64,000 bases of DNA from Saprospiraceae bacterium (lineage in GTDB: Bacteria > Bacteroidota > Bacteroidia > Chitinophagales > Saprospiraceae). Both the position numbers and the translations under genes were made by a program. Shown one piece after another: positions 41,363 through 52,279 of this stretch; position 1 is the stretch's first letter; each line of letters opens with the position of its first letter. The notes beneath the pieces are model-generated. The model worked only from the letters and a program-made list of their open reading frames with translations, did no database searches and had not been told where the DNA came from. The stretch is taken from positions 248,001-312,000 of the forward strand of contig JADKBV010000001.1 of NCBI GenBank assembly GCA_016714895.1, in the 5' to 3' direction.

Positions 41363-44212
41363 ATGAGAGTTTTTTATATAATAGTTGTCTTGATATTTGG
41401 GTATTCGATCATAAATGGTCAAAATTTTGTCTCTTTTGCCAACAAAACTACGAAACTAAAAAGCGGAGTTGAAACTAATAACCTGATTCCGGGAGGTTTT
41501 TTGGACCTGAACGGAGATTTAGTTGACGATATAGTGGTAGTTGACAAAGGATTCAGACTGCATACTTTTGAAGGAAATGTATTGGAAAAACCTTTATTTC
41601 AGCATATTTCTGAGGATTTTCCCCATTATTTTGATGCATTTGCCATGTTGGTATGTGACGTAAATGGTGATGAAAAACAAGATGTTTTTTTGGGTGGAAG
41701 TTTTGGCTATATTCAACTGTATCTTAGTACGCCGACCGGCATAGAAAATATCAAAATACCTGTTCCTTTTCTGATTCAAACGATGAATGCAGCAGACATC
41801 AATACGGATGGGTTTCCGGATTTGTTTGTTTGTAATGATGATGGTAAAAATGAAATTTTTATAAATAACGGAAGTGGTGCATTTACTTCAAACGATGATT
41901 TTATCGATTTTAAGACCAATCCCACCTCAGATATGTCAGGAAATTACGGGAGTGTTTGGGTTGATGTCAACGGAGATAAATATCCTGATCTGGCTATCGC
42001 CAAATGCAGGGCAGGGGTTTCTTCTCCTGCGGATCCGCGAAGAATTAACACATTGTTTATCAGGCAGCCAAACGGAACATACATTGATAAAGCCAAAGAG
42101 TACAATTTTGATTTGGGTGAACAGTCATGGGCCGTCACTTTTGCAGATTATGATAATGACGGAGATATGGATGCTTTTGTGGCAAACCATTACGATCCCC
42201 ATGTAATGCTTGAAAATGTTGAAGGCGATTATTTCAGAAAAAAAATATTTACTGAAAATTCAGTTTCATCTTTTGCATTCCAAACCATATCCCGTGATTT
42301 TGATAATGACGGGCTTTTAGATATTATATTGTCAGGCCTGGAAGGAATATCATTTTTGCACAATAAAGGCAATCTTTTTTTTGAATATATCCATGTTTTT
42401 GACCGACCATTATTCGGTATGTCCATGCAGGTTGGCGATATCAATGATGATGGTTTTGTCGATTTTCATACATCTGTGAATCAACCATTAAATTTTCCGG
42501 GAGACTTTCCTGATCAGTTGTATGTCAACAATGCAAATGATAATCACTTTTTTGCATGTAATCTTAAGGGAAGTAAAAGAAATACGCTCGCTGTTGGCGC
42601 CAGATTGTCGTTGTACGGTCCCTGGGGTATTCAAACCCGTCAAATCGTGGCAGGAGAAAGTTATGGTATCACGACTTCTTATCAGCAACATTTTGGTTTG
42701 GGACAATTTACAACAATCGATAGTTTGGTAGTAGATTGGCCCGGAGGTGAGCGACAGGTTTATACAGGTCTTGAGATTGATGCTACATATTATATTCAAA
42801 AGGACTTATGTGCCAAAAAGGTTATTGATCTCTACGGGGAATCAAAAATATTGGACAACGGGGGAGAGACAGTATTGGATGCTTTGACCGGTTTTTCTTC
42901 ATATAAATGGAATACAGGAGATACAACGCAACAAATATCCGTGAGGGAAAAAGGAACATATTTTGTCAAAATGGTTGACAACACCGGGTGTATTTCATAT
43001 TCAAAACCCGTTTATGTAGAAACCGGTTGTTTTGAAGGTAATATAAATCTGTTGAATACAGAAAATAAAATTACCCTTTGTCAGGGAACTTCTGTGAGGT
43101 TGGAAGCAAACACAGCACAAACCTATCTTTGGAATACAGGTGAAACCACATCAGTTGTAGATGTTTCTGATGAAGGAGTTTATACTATAACTGCAACAGA
43201 TTATTGTGGTGTTACATTAAACGATACGGTAGAGGTTTTTGTAATAAATAGTCTTTTACCGGCCATTTTATACGAGGATACCATCAAAAAAGGAGCAAAT
43301 GTCACTTTCAATTCTGATTTGCAAAATACCATTTGGTTAGCGGAAGATGGATTTACTGAATTGGGTTATGGGCAAACTTTTTTATTACAAAATATAGAAA
43401 AAGATACCCTAATATTTGCACAGTCCCGGTTGGATATTCCACAAGTTTCGGCGGAAGTCGGACTGAAAAATTTTCCTTCCTTGTCATCATATGGCAGCAA
43501 TTCGGTCAATTCGGGTTTGAAATTTAGTGTTTTTCAGCCTATGGTTATCAAAAGTGTAAAAGTATATACCGACAAACCAGGAAAACGAAAATTGACAATT
43601 CTGGATGCCGATGGGTTGAAAGTTTTTGAAAAGGAGTTCCAATGCGTTTTTGGAGAAAATATTTTACCACTTAATGCAGAAATCGGTACCGGCATGGATT
43701 ATGAAATGACCACTGACAGATTGTTCAATATCGAAAATTTAGGACATGCAGGTCCTAGATTTTTGAGAAACAGCGGACAACAAATCGAATATCCGTTTGA
43801 AATTGATCAGGTGGTCAGTATTACAGAGTCATTACATGGAATTTCGTACTATTATTTTTTTTATGACTGGCAGGTTGATTTTTCTAAGGGAACCTGTTTT
43901 TCGGATTTGATACCTTTACCGGTTACGGTTGATTTTACGAACAATACTTCTGAAGCAATTCAAACATCTGGTTGTTTTTTTAGCCCCAATCCTTTTAATA
44001 ATGAGATTAACCTGATGAATTGCCAGATAAACGATGATTTTAAAATTCAGATTTTTAATGTTTTGGGAAATAAACTGATAGATGAAAAGGTGGTTAAAAG
44101 TCAGCAAACCATTAATACTGAAATGTTAAGTCCGGGAATGTATATCATTCAAATAAACAAAGACCATATCATATATAATCAAAAAATCGTTAAAACAACA
44201 TCTAAACCATAA
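41363..44212 (+). CDS. T9SS-secreted FG-GAP/ASPIC-UnbV protein
   Basis: From ATG at 41363 the 949-residue protein has a signal peptide (MRVFYIIVVLIFGYSIINGQ), several FG-GAP/VCBS calcium-binding repeats (DLNGDLVDDIVVVD, DINTDGFPDLFVCNDDG, DYDNDGDMDAFVANHY, DFDNDGLLDIILSG, DINDDGFVDFH), an ASPIC/UnbV domain (GARLSLYGPWGIQTRQI, DSLVVDWPGGERQVYTGL), two Ig-like segments with YLWNTGETTSVVDVSDEGVYTITATD, and a type A sorting domain (FSPNPFNNEINL...NQKIVKTTSKP). It should be exported by T9SS and adhere or bind glycans at the surface. Confidence 0.9.
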   Translation: MRVFYIIVVLIFGYSIINGQNFVSFANKTTKLKSGVETNNLIPGGFLDLNGDLVDDIVVVDKGFRLHTFEGNVLEKPLFQHISEDFPHYFDAFAMLVCDVNGDEKQDVFLGGSFGYIQLYLSTPTGIENIKIPVPFLIQTMNAADINTDGFPDLFVCNDDGKNEIFINNGSGAFTSNDDFIDFKTNPTSDMSGNYGSVWVDVNGDKYPDLAIAKCRAGVSSPADPRRINTLFIRQPNGTYIDKAKEYNFDLGEQSWAVTFADYDNDGDMDAFVANHYDPHVMLENVEGDYFRKKIFTENSVSSFAFQTISRDFDNDGLLDIILSGLEGISFLHNKGNLFFEYIHVFDRPLFGMSMQVGDINDDGFVDFHTSVNQPLNFPGDFPDQLYVNNANDNHFFACNLKGSKRNTLAVGARLSLYGPWGIQTRQIVAGESYGITTSYQQHFGLGQFTTIDSLVVDWPGGERQVYTGLEIDATYYIQKDLCAKKVIDLYGESKILDNGGETVLDALTGFSSYKWNTGDTTQQISVREKGTYFVKMVDNTGCISYSKPVYVETGCFEGNINLLNTENKITLCQGTSVRLEANTAQTYLWNTGETTSVVDVSDEGVYTITATDYCGVTLNDTVEVFVINSLLPAILYEDTIKKGANVTFNSDLQNTIWLAEDGFTELGYGQTFLLQNIEKDTLIFAQSRLDIPQVSAEVGLKNFPSLSSYGSNSVNSGLKFSVFQPMVIKSVKVYTDKPGKRKLTILDADGLKVFEKEFQCVFGENILPLNAEIGTGMDYEMTTDRLFNIENLGHAGPRFLRNSGQQIEYPFEIDQVVSITESLHGISYYYFFYDWQVDFSKGTCFSDLIPLPVTVDFTNNTSEAIQTSGCFFSPNPFNNEINLMNCQINDDFKIQIFNVLGNKLIDEKVVKSQQTINTEMLSPGMYIIQINKDHIIYNQKIVKTTSKP

Positions 44213-44222
44213 ACAAGGAGAT

Positions 44223-46640
44223 ATGATTAATTGGAAAAATATTTTGGGATACTTCCTTCCTGTTTTAGTAATTATTGTAGTAAGTGTTATATACTTTTTG
44301 CCGCAACTGGAAGGAAAAGTAATTCAACAAGGTGATATCATTCATTACAAAGGAATGAGTAAAGAAGCTTTGGATTTTGAAAAGAAAACGGGCAGAGATA
44401 TTTTATGGACAAATAGTATGTTCGGAGGGATGCCGACCTACCAGATTAATACCAAAAATAACGGAAATTTTATTGGCAAATTGGATAAATTGTTCAGTTT
44501 GGGTATAGATCGTCCTATTGGTATGTTTATCGCGATGATGACGGGATTTTACATCTTACTTTTGTTGTTGGGGTTAAATCCCTGGCTGAGTTTATTAGGT
44601 GCATTGTTTTTTGGGTTGACCACCAATAATTTCATTTTATATGAAGCGGGACACGTTACGAAGTTACGTACCATCGGTTATGGATTCCCTGCTTTGGCCG
44701 GTATTATCCTGGCTTATAATGGAAGATATGTACTGGGCGGAGCATTATTTGCATTGTTTTTTGGAATTAATGTTTTTTCCAATCACCCGCAGATGACCTA
44801 TTATCTTGGTTTTGTGGTACTTATTTTAGCGTTATTTTATTTTGTCAAAGACATTCGTAAACAAAATATATTGTCATTTATCAAAGCATCTTCGAGTCTT
44901 TTAATTGGTGGTTTGTTGGCTATAGCAGCGTCAGCATCTTTATTGTGGACTACCTATGAGTACTCTGAAAGTACGATGAGAGGAGCACCGATTTTGGAAA
45001 GCACCGGTGACAAACCGGCATCATCTAGTGAGACGGTAGGATTGGAATGGGAATATGCTATGAGCTGGAGCAATGGATACCGTGATTTACTGTCTTCCTT
45101 TATCCCAAAAGCTGTAGGCGGCGGTTCCGGGGAATGGGTAAGTAAAGACTCAAAGTTTGCTAAAAAAATGCAAATCAGACAAGATATACAGTTACCGACT
45201 TATTGGGGAGAATTGCCTTTTACAAGTGGTCCTGCATATTTTGGTGCCATCGTATTTTTTCTTTTTTTGTTTGGGGCTTTTTCGGTAAAAGGAGAACTGA
45301 AATGGGCATTGGTGACTGCAGTTGGTTTTACTATGTTGTTATCGCTGGGTAAAAACTTTCCGGTTTTAAATCAGACTTTGTTTGATTATTTGCCATTGTT
45401 TAATAAATTCAGGACACCTAATTCTGTTTTAAGTGTTACAGCAGGGTTGATCCCCATCTTAGCTATTTTGGGATTGGCAGCCATTTGGAAGAGTGACAAC
45501 AAAGAACGATTTCTCAAACCACTGTATTATTCTTTCGGAATTTTGGGAGGTATTTCTGTTTTGATCATGGTATTTGGAGGAAGTATTTTTTCATTTGACG
45601 GAGCTTCTGACCAGAATTATGCGGATTTTATTGACGATTTAAAAGAAGAAAGAAAGTCCATGATGATCGGGTCAGCAAGAAATACCTTTCTACTACTGAC
45701 CATAAGCGCCATATTAATGTATGTATGGATTAAAGGAAAGGTAACTCCTGTGATTGCTTTGATGGGAATCGGTGCATTGGCGGTGGGCGATCTTTTTGTC
45801 AACGGAAAATCATATCTTGGAAAAGAAGCTTTTGTTAGTGAAAGACAATACGAGAAAAATTTCGCGCTAAGAGCAGTGGATGCACAGATATTGGAAGATA
45901 AAGATCCGAATTACAGGGTTTATGATGCAACTGTAAATACTTTTAATTCTGCATCTCCTTCTTATTACCACAAAACAATTGGTGGGTATCACGCGGCAAA
46001 ACTTCAAAGATATCAGGATATCATAGACAAACACATTTCCAATAACAATCAGAAAGTATTGAATATGCTCAATACCAAATATTTTATATTTAAAGGAAAT
46101 GATGAAAAGGAGACAGTCCAAAGAAATCCTGCCGCTTTGGGAAATGCCTGGTTTATCAACAATATTATTGTAGTAGACAATGCGAATGCTGAAATAGATT
46201 CTTTAAAAGGTTTTGATCCGGCAGGTGATGCCATTGTGCACAAGGAGTTTGAAACTTATGTCAAAGGACTGTCGCCGCAAAAAAACGGAGAAATCAATCT
46301 GACAACTTACGAGCCGGACAAGTTGGTTTATGCGTCAAATTCTGATTCTAAACAATTGGCTGTTTTTTCAGAAATATGGTATGGACCAAACAAGGGTTGG
46401 CAAGCATATATTGACGGAAAACCGGTAGATCACATTCGTGTAAATTACATTTTGAGAGGACTCATAATTCCTGAAGGAAAACATGAAATCATTTTTGAGT
46501 TTAAGCCGGAATCCTTTTACAATGGATATTATGTTGCCATGATTTCATCCATTCTTATATTGTTGATATTGGTTTTTGCATTGTATCAAGCCTATAAAAC
46601 AAAACAGGATGTTCCGGTTGATGTGTTGAAAGAAGCATAA
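44223..46640 (+). CDS. YfhO-like multi-pass membrane protein
   Basis: The 805-residue protein has about 12-14 hydrophobic segments and resembles the YfhO family, which includes putative lipid-linked glycosyltransferases of the GT-C type. The large soluble tail contains WYGPNKGWQAYIDGKPV and LIIPEGKHEIIFEFKPESF before the last TM helix. An AAGGAG run 2 bases before the ATG is too close to be a normal Shine-Dalgarno. The flippase gene starts directly after its stop. Confidence 0.85.
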   Translation: MINWKNILGYFLPVLVIIVVSVIYFLPQLEGKVIQQGDIIHYKGMSKEALDFEKKTGRDILWTNSMFGGMPTYQINTKNNGNFIGKLDKLFSLGIDRPIGMFIAMMTGFYILLLLLGLNPWLSLLGALFFGLTTNNFILYEAGHVTKLRTIGYGFPALAGIILAYNGRYVLGGALFALFFGINVFSNHPQMTYYLGFVVLILALFYFVKDIRKQNILSFIKASSSLLIGGLLAIAASASLLWTTYEYSESTMRGAPILESTGDKPASSSETVGLEWEYAMSWSNGYRDLLSSFIPKAVGGGSGEWVSKDSKFAKKMQIRQDIQLPTYWGELPFTSGPAYFGAIVFFLFLFGAFSVKGELKWALVTAVGFTMLLSLGKNFPVLNQTLFDYLPLFNKFRTPNSVLSVTAGLIPILAILGLAAIWKSDNKERFLKPLYYSFGILGGISVLIMVFGGSIFSFDGASDQNYADFIDDLKEERKSMMIGSARNTFLLLTISAILMYVWIKGKVTPVIALMGIGALAVGDLFVNGKSYLGKEAFVSERQYEKNFALRAVDAQILEDKDPNYRVYDATVNTFNSASPSYYHKTIGGYHAAKLQRYQDIIDKHISNNNQKVLNMLNTKYFIFKGNDEKETVQRNPAALGNAWFINNIIVVDNANAEIDSLKGFDPAGDAIVHKEFETYVKGLSPQKNGEINLTTYEPDKLVYASNSDSKQLAVFSEIWYGPNKGWQAYIDGKPVDHIRVNYILRGLIIPEGKHEIIFEFKPESFYNGYYVAMISSILILLILVFALYQAYKTKQDVPVDVLKEA

Positions 46641-48158
46641 ATGGGCATCATCAAAAGACAGAGTATATTATACACGATCATTAGTTATTTTGGACTTGCG
46701 ATCGGTGCTGTAAATACACTATTATTGATGCCTCACTATCTGACACAGGCACAGGTTGGTTTGATCGGCGTTTTTACAGCCATTGCTTTTCCTTTGGGAG
46801 CTATTTCTAACCTGGGTAGTATATTTGCCATCAACCGGTTTTTACCATACTATAAAAAGTTTTTGCCGGCTGATAAGATAGACTTACCTATTCTTGCTGT
46901 TTCGTTTAGTTTGATTGGATTTTTAGTGGTTACACTGATCATGATATCAGGCAAAACCTCAATATTTCAATGGTTTGCACATGCACCGTTGTTGACAGAA
47001 TATTTTTACCTGCTTCCATTTTTTACAATGGGATACATGTTGAATAGTATATTTCAGGCTATAAATAACGGTTATTTTTTTACAGTTTGGGTTGGCATAG
47101 TAACAGAAGTTATTTTCAGGGTCTTTAATGTTCTGATTATTCTGTTATTAGTTTTCGGAATGATAGGTTTTGACGGGTATATTCACCTGTATGTTTTTAT
47201 GTTCTGGATCGGGCTGGTGTTGTATATTGCAAAGTTAAAAAGCAGTTCCGATTGGAATTTTTTTAATAAAATCAGTCTTGTCACGAAAAGATTAAAACAG
47301 TACATTGTTCCATATTCATCTTTTTTTTGGTTTACTTCCGTTTTTTCGGTTTTGGCGACCATGATTGACACAATTGTATTGGCGGGTGTCAATGGATTAG
47401 AAAAAAGCGGATCGCTGCTTATTGCCACATATTTTATTACGGTGACTCAAATTCCCCAACGAAGTATTGTCAGTGTCAGTGTCCCTGTCATATCCGAATC
47501 ATGGCGTAATAATGACATGAAAAACCTTCAGGATGTGTATTTTAAGAGCGCAAACAATATGTTGTGGGCCGGCGGATTTATATACCTGTGTATTTTATTG
47601 AATATCAATGAGATTTTGTCTTTTTTACCCGCATCATACCATGAAATCAAGTGGGTTGTCTATATTTTGGGTTTTGCCAAACTGATAGATTATGCTACCG
47701 GCGTCAATCAGAATATTTTGGCATTGTCACGTAAAAACTGGAAACTCGATTTTTATACCAACATCCTTTTGGTAGTACTGTTGATTCCCCTGAATTATTT
47801 TCTGATTAAAAAAATGGGAATCATAGGTGCTGCCACTGCTAACGTGATTGGGTTTTTTATTTACAATTTTGTCAGGACCTTTTATCTGTATCAGGCATTA
47901 AAATTGTCGCCGTTCAATCGACAGAATCTAAGGCTGATTGTGGTTATTGTATTGATTTTAGTTTCTCTTGTGCTATATGGAATGTATACAGAAATAGGAG
48001 AATTTAATTTTTGGGCTAATTCCTTAATCATGACGGTTAAATCACTTTTGTTTGGATTGGGTTACCTTTTTGTTTTGTACCTTACCCGTGCATCTGATGA
48101 TTTGAAACATATGCTTATGTCAAATACAATTTTTAAAAAAATCTATTCCCGATTTTGA
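46641..48158 (+). CDS. Wzx-like oligosaccharide flippase
   Basis: The 505-residue protein has about 14 TM helices in the MATE/MOP pattern: N-terminal QSILYTIISYFGLAIGAVNTLLLMP and repeating internal helices. It belongs to the polysaccharide-biosynthesis flippases that turn undecaprenyl-linked glycans across the inner membrane. It starts immediately after the YfhO stop with no gap. The substrate is unknown; the neighbours suggest a surface glycan. Confidence 0.86.
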   Translation: MGIIKRQSILYTIISYFGLAIGAVNTLLLMPHYLTQAQVGLIGVFTAIAFPLGAISNLGSIFAINRFLPYYKKFLPADKIDLPILAVSFSLIGFLVVTLIMISGKTSIFQWFAHAPLLTEYFYLLPFFTMGYMLNSIFQAINNGYFFTVWVGIVTEVIFRVFNVLIILLLVFGMIGFDGYIHLYVFMFWIGLVLYIAKLKSSSDWNFFNKISLVTKRLKQYIVPYSSFFWFTSVFSVLATMIDTIVLAGVNGLEKSGSLLIATYFITVTQIPQRSIVSVSVPVISESWRNNDMKNLQDVYFKSANNMLWAGGFIYLCILLNINEILSFLPASYHEIKWVVYILGFAKLIDYATGVNQNILALSRKNWKLDFYTNILLVVLLIPLNYFLIKKMGIIGAATANVIGFFIYNFVRTFYLYQALKLSPFNRQNLRLIVVIVLILVSLVLYGMYTEIGEFNFWANSLIMTVKSLLFGLGYLFVLYLTRASDDLKHMLMSNTIFKKIYSRF

Positions 48159-48176
48159 TGAAATAGATCAAAAAAA

Positions 48177-49337
48177 TCATATTTTTTCCAAAGCCTGAAG
48201 GATATCGTCAAGTAAAAACTCAGGTTCCTCTAAGCCGAAATAAAATCTGATATATGTCCAAGGAATCGGTGAATCCGGTTTTCCCGGCATATCATGGAAA
48301 ACGATAGATGGAATAATCAGAGATTCGTAACCTCCCCAGGAAACCGCCATTAAAAAATGTTGTAGTGCGTTGACAAAGGTAAAAACATCTTCTTTGGATT
48401 CGGTATGCAGAACGATGGTTGTAAGTCCACCGGCACCGGTCATTTGAGACTTAGCCAATGAGTATTGCGGATTTGAAGGTAGTAATGGATGTATTACCTT
48501 CGATATTTTAGGGTGATTTTCAAGTTTTTCGGCAATATACAAGGCGGTGTCATTGCTCTGTTTGAGCCTTAAAGGAAGCGTCCTGAGACCGCGGATGATC
48601 ATGGACGCGTCATGTGGTGAAAGAATGAGCCCTAAGGTCATATAGCTCGTTTTAAAAATGTGTTCTATATGTTTTTTAGAACCACAAATGACACCGGCCA
48701 CCACATCACTGTGACCGTTTAGGTATTTAGTTGCTGAATGAACGACCAGATCAATGCCTAAAGCAGCCGGATTTTGATACAAAGGACTACAATGACTGTT
48801 GTCTATAATCGTAATAATATTATTTTTTTTAGCCAATTCGGCGCAAGCCCGCAAATCCTGTATTTCAAATGTCAGTGAGTTTGGACTTTCAAGATAAAGA
48901 ACTTTCGTGTTAGGACGGATCAGATTTTTTATGTTTGACATATTGGTTCCATCAACAAAATCATAGGTTACACCAAATTTTGTAAGATATTGACTGATTA
49001 ATGTATACGTCCACGAATAAGGTTTTTGGACACAAATAATGTGATCCCCCTGACCTACAAAGGACATAACAGCTCCGGATACAGCTGATGCGCCACTCCC
49101 TGTGACCAAGGCATCTTCGGTTTTTTCAAGTGCTGCAATTTTTTTCCTCAGAATGTTGACAGTAGGGTTGTTTCCACGGGTATAGACATGGTAGTGATTT
49201 TCATCAAGAATTTTATGCCTCATATCTTCAATGCCTGAAAAAACAAAGTTGCTCGTTTGTATTACAGGAGGGGAAACGGATTGAAAATATAAATCTCTGT
49301 CTTCACCTAAATGTGTTAGAATTTCATTGATATCCAT
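48177..49337 (-). CDS. Cys/Met metabolism PLP-dependent enzyme
   Basis: The 386-residue protein belongs to the Cys/Met PLP-enzyme family (cystathionine gamma-lyase, beta-lyase, gamma-synthase). The N-terminal Y..R...NPT motif is YTRGNNPT, the SGASAV loop near 81-86 binds PLP phosphate, and the lysine Schiff base is K204 in SATKYLNGHSD. The C-terminal GGYESLIIPS and PWTYIRFYFGLEE are typical. The subtype cannot be fixed by eye. Cystathionine beta-lyase and gamma-lyase remain open. Confidence 0.88.
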   Translation of the reverse strand: MDINEILTHLGEDRDLYFQSVSPPVIQTSNFVFSGIEDMRHKILDENHYHVYTRGNNPTVNILRKKIAALEKTEDALVTGSGASAVSGAVMSFVGQGDHIICVQKPYSWTYTLISQYLTKFGVTYDFVDGTNMSNIKNLIRPNTKVLYLESPNSLTFEIQDLRACAELAKKNNIITIIDNSHCSPLYQNPAALGIDLVVHSATKYLNGHSDVVAGVICGSKKHIEHIFKTSYMTLGLILSPHDASMIIRGLRTLPLRLKQSNDTALYIAEKLENHPKISKVIHPLLPSNPQYSLAKSQMTGAGGLTTIVLHTESKEDVFTFVNALQHFLMAVSWGGYESLIIPSIVFHDMPGKPDSPIPWTYIRFYFGLEEPEFLLDDILQALEKI

Positions 49338-49612
49338 ATGCCTTGATTAATTTACGAAAGACAAAGGTTGTATTTTTTTACAGATTTATTTGTATCAGAG
49401 GGAAAACTATTTTAGCGAATTAAAATTTTTGTCCGGTATCTGAGTTTTTAAATCGGTTCAGCTTCCGTAACAATAAAATCATATATAAAGAACAGGATTG
49501 AATCAGAATAAGTACCAAAATACTGTTTACGAAGACTGATTCTAAATTAGGGGCGATGGTTCAAAATCAGAAACATTATGATTCGATCGTGGTTTAATAA
49601 AAAAAATATATC

Positions 49613-50146
49613 ATGGCAGACCTTAGTAAAAATGTAATATCATTATTAAATTCCCAAATTCTTTACGAATCTTACGCTTCTAATTTTTATCTGGCACTGG
49701 CATATTGGTGTGATTGTCAGGGATTAAAAGGTTGTAAATCTTTTTTTATGCGTCAATCAGATGAAGAAAGGGTTCATATGTTGAAAATTTATGAATATAT
49801 GAGCGAAATGGGAGTTCACCCGGCTACTCCTTCTATAGAACAACCTCCTCAGGAATATGATAAAATTCAGGATGTTTTTCAAAAGGTTTTTGAACAGGAA
49901 AGAAAAGTGACCATGGCTATTCATGAGATCGTTCGTGTAAGTACATTGGAAAATGACTACAGCACGCTCAATTTTATGCAGTGGTATATTTCAGAACAAA
50001 GAGAAGAAGAGGCCGTCATCAGAGATATTATTGATAAAATAAAAGTTATCGGTGAAGGTGGACAAAGTTTATATTATATCGATAAAGAAGTAGAAAAACT
50101 CAATACAGCTATTGTAGCTGCGGAAGGCGCTGAAGGTGCTGAATAG
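49613..50146 (+). CDS. Ferritin (FtnA type)
   Basis: The 177-residue four-helix protein has the ferroxidase-site residues E19, E52, H55, E96 and Q129 in the non-heme FtnA arrangement, in segments LYESYASNFYLALA and SDEERVHMLKIYEYM. It forms the 24-subunit iron-storage shell in the cytoplasm. The tail is unusually rich in Ala and Glu (AIVAAEGAEGAE). No regulator or terminator is clear nearby. Confidence 0.93.
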   Translation: MADLSKNVISLLNSQILYESYASNFYLALAYWCDCQGLKGCKSFFMRQSDEERVHMLKIYEYMSEMGVHPATPSIEQPPQEYDKIQDVFQKVFEQERKVTMAIHEIVRVSTLENDYSTLNFMQWYISEQREEEAVIRDIIDKIKVIGEGGQSLYYIDKEVEKLNTAIVAAEGAEGAE

Positions 50147-50271
50147 TTTTTCAGGTCCTTTTTTCAAAAAGAAATTATACAAATCGGCAATACCGGAAAT
50201 ATATTCAAATATTTTATATTTGAATTTTTCTGTTATTGCCGTTTTTACTTCATAAATTATGGATTTTGCTT

Positions 50272-50279
50272 TACATTTG
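50272..50279 (+). promoter_or_regulatory. -7 promoter box of the GT-C/TPR gene
   Basis: TACATTTG matches TAnnTTTG. It lies downstream of the TTG at 50236 that opens the longer frame and leaves a leader of about 15 bases to the ATG at 50299, which is therefore the likely start. Confidence 0.52.
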
Positions 50280-50298
50280 CAGCATATTATCCATAAAT

Positions 50299-52275
50299 AT
50301 GAGCAAAAAAATTAGTAAATCCGTTTCAGGGAATAAAAATATCCATACCAAGTCAAATTCAGCAGTAAAGACCGCTCCGGTTAAATCCGAAAAAAATAGT
50401 CTGATATGGCCTTTGTTTTTGATCTTGATAACTTTCGGATGTTTTTACAATACGCTGGAAAATCAATTTGTAAATTGGGATGATGACAAAAACTTTTACG
50501 AACATCCGGCCATACAATTTATGGCGAAAGGAGATTTTTGGCAAGTCACAAAATATATTTTTACCCATAACGTAATTGGTAATTACAATCCCTTGGCTAA
50601 CTGGACTTTTGCTGTTGAAAAAATGTGGTTTGGGTTTGACAAACCCATGTACTGGCATCTAAATAATGTTTTACTGCATGTTTTGTGTACATTTTTGGTT
50701 TACCGGATTGGTTTAAAGCTTGGGTTGAATGTCCTTGGAGCGTTTATATTGGCTTTGTTGTTTGGTATTCATCCTATGCGGGTTGAATCTGTTGCATGGG
50801 TGACTGAGCGAAAGGATGTTCTTTTCGGAGCATTTTATCTGGCAGCTATATCGCAGTATATTTCTTATGTGAAAGATCAAAAGAATTGGCGCTGGCTTTT
50901 AATTATTGTTTTTTTTATCCTCAGTTTGTTTTCAAAAATACAAGCGGTTTCTTTGCCACTGTCATTACTTGCTATTGATTATTATATGAAAGACAATATT
51001 CATTGGAGAGCTCTTATGAATAAAATACCTTTATTTATATTGTCTTTGATTTTTGGATTAATTGGAATTTATTTTTTGAAAGATTTTGGTTCACTGGATG
51101 CCGGCGATGCCGGAGCTGAGTATCATTTTATTCAAAGAGTTTTTATCGGTGCTTATAGTTTTATAATATATTTGGTAAAAAGTATAGTACCGTTCAGGAT
51201 GTCCCCCTTATACCCTTATCCTTCAGGTTTCCCCTGGTATTATTACGTTTCCATAATTATACTACCGGTTACTTTGTATGTTTTATGGTGGGCTCATACT
51301 AAAAAGCACAAAGCTGTTTTTTTCGGTGTAAGTTTTTTTATTGTAAACATCATATTTTTATTACAAATATTAGCTGCTGGTCAGGGATATCTGGCAGACA
51401 GATTTACCTATATAGCTTATTTTGGATTGTTTTTTATTATGGCTTTTTATATTCAGCAATATAAACAAGCCCAAAGTCAAAATAAATGGTATGTTTTGGG
51501 CCCTGTTGTTGTTGTGTTTTTTGTATTTGCCGGAATGACTACAGCCCAAAATAAGATTTGGAAAGACAGTGGAACCATGTGGAGTCATGTTATCAAATAT
51601 TACCAAAACACAACCACACCATATGGTAACCGGGCTAATTTTTACCGTGATAAGGGTATGTACAAAGATGCCCTCGCAGATTACAACAAAACAATTTCGT
51701 TAAAAGACCGGCAACCTCAGGCTTACAACTCCAGGGCCAGATTGTTTTTTACCATGGCAAAGGGGCAGGACACGTTGTTGTTGGCCCTAAGAGACTACAA
51801 TAAAGCCATAGAATATGAGACGGACAATGGTGAGTTTTACACAAACCGTGGGGCAACCTATGCCAGGTTAGGAAATATTAATCAAGCCATTCAGGACCTA
51901 AGCAAAGGAATAGAACTTAAACCGGATCATGATGTTGCCTATCTGAATCGTTCTATCATGTATCAACAGTCAAATCGTGTGGATCTCGCAATTATTGATA
52001 TAGACAGTTATTTGAAATTAAGGCCAAATAATGGAGATATGTGGTATGAAAAGGGTAGGGCCCACCGCATTTTGTCCCAAAACAATGAAGCAATGGCTGC
52101 TTACAACAAAGCTATTTCTTTAGATAATACCAAACCACTCTTTTATTATGAAAGAAGTAAAACAAATTTTTTATTAAATAATAAAAGTGGTGCTGTCAGT
52201 GATTTTCAAAAGGCAATGAGTATGGGATTTAAAATACCTCAGGGCGATACTTATCCTGCCACATTAATGAAATAA
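50299..52275 (+). CDS. GT-C membrane protein with TPR repeats (TMTC-like)
   Basis: From ATG at 50299 the 658-residue protein has a cytoplasmic Lys-rich start, then about ten TM helices with the GT-C metal-ligand loop FVNWDDDKNFYEHP (D61-D63), HPMRVESVAWVTERKDVLFG in a second loop, and a C-terminal block of five to six tetratricopeptide repeats (GMYKDALADYNKTIS, GNINQAIQDLSKGIE). It resembles the TMTC-type O-mannosyltransferases that use a polyprenyl-phosphate sugar donor. The next gene is a Dpm1-like transferase that could make that donor. Confidence 0.8.
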   Translation: MSKKISKSVSGNKNIHTKSNSAVKTAPVKSEKNSLIWPLFLILITFGCFYNTLENQFVNWDDDKNFYEHPAIQFMAKGDFWQVTKYIFTHNVIGNYNPLANWTFAVEKMWFGFDKPMYWHLNNVLLHVLCTFLVYRIGLKLGLNVLGAFILALLFGIHPMRVESVAWVTERKDVLFGAFYLAAISQYISYVKDQKNWRWLLIIVFFILSLFSKIQAVSLPLSLLAIDYYMKDNIHWRALMNKIPLFILSLIFGLIGIYFLKDFGSLDAGDAGAEYHFIQRVFIGAYSFIIYLVKSIVPFRMSPLYPYPSGFPWYYYVSIIILPVTLYVLWWAHTKKHKAVFFGVSFFIVNIIFLLQILAAGQGYLADRFTYIAYFGLFFIMAFYIQQYKQAQSQNKWYVLGPVVVVFFVFAGMTTAQNKIWKDSGTMWSHVIKYYQNTTTPYGNRANFYRDKGMYKDALADYNKTISLKDRQPQAYNSRARLFFTMAKGQDTLLLALRDYNKAIEYETDNGEFYTNRGATYARLGNINQAIQDLSKGIELKPDHDVAYLNRSIMYQQSNRVDLAIIDIDSYLKLRPNNGDMWYEKGRAHRILSQNNEAMAAYNKAISLDNTKPLFYYERSKTNFLLNNKSGAVSDFQKAMSMGFKIPQGDTYPATLMK

Positions 52276-52279
52276 TATT

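Noticed and set aside
44215..44220. AAGGAG as a Shine-Dalgarno site for yfhO-like gene
   Set aside because: Only 2 bases separate it from the ATG, too close for normal pairing; other genes here lack SD sequences.
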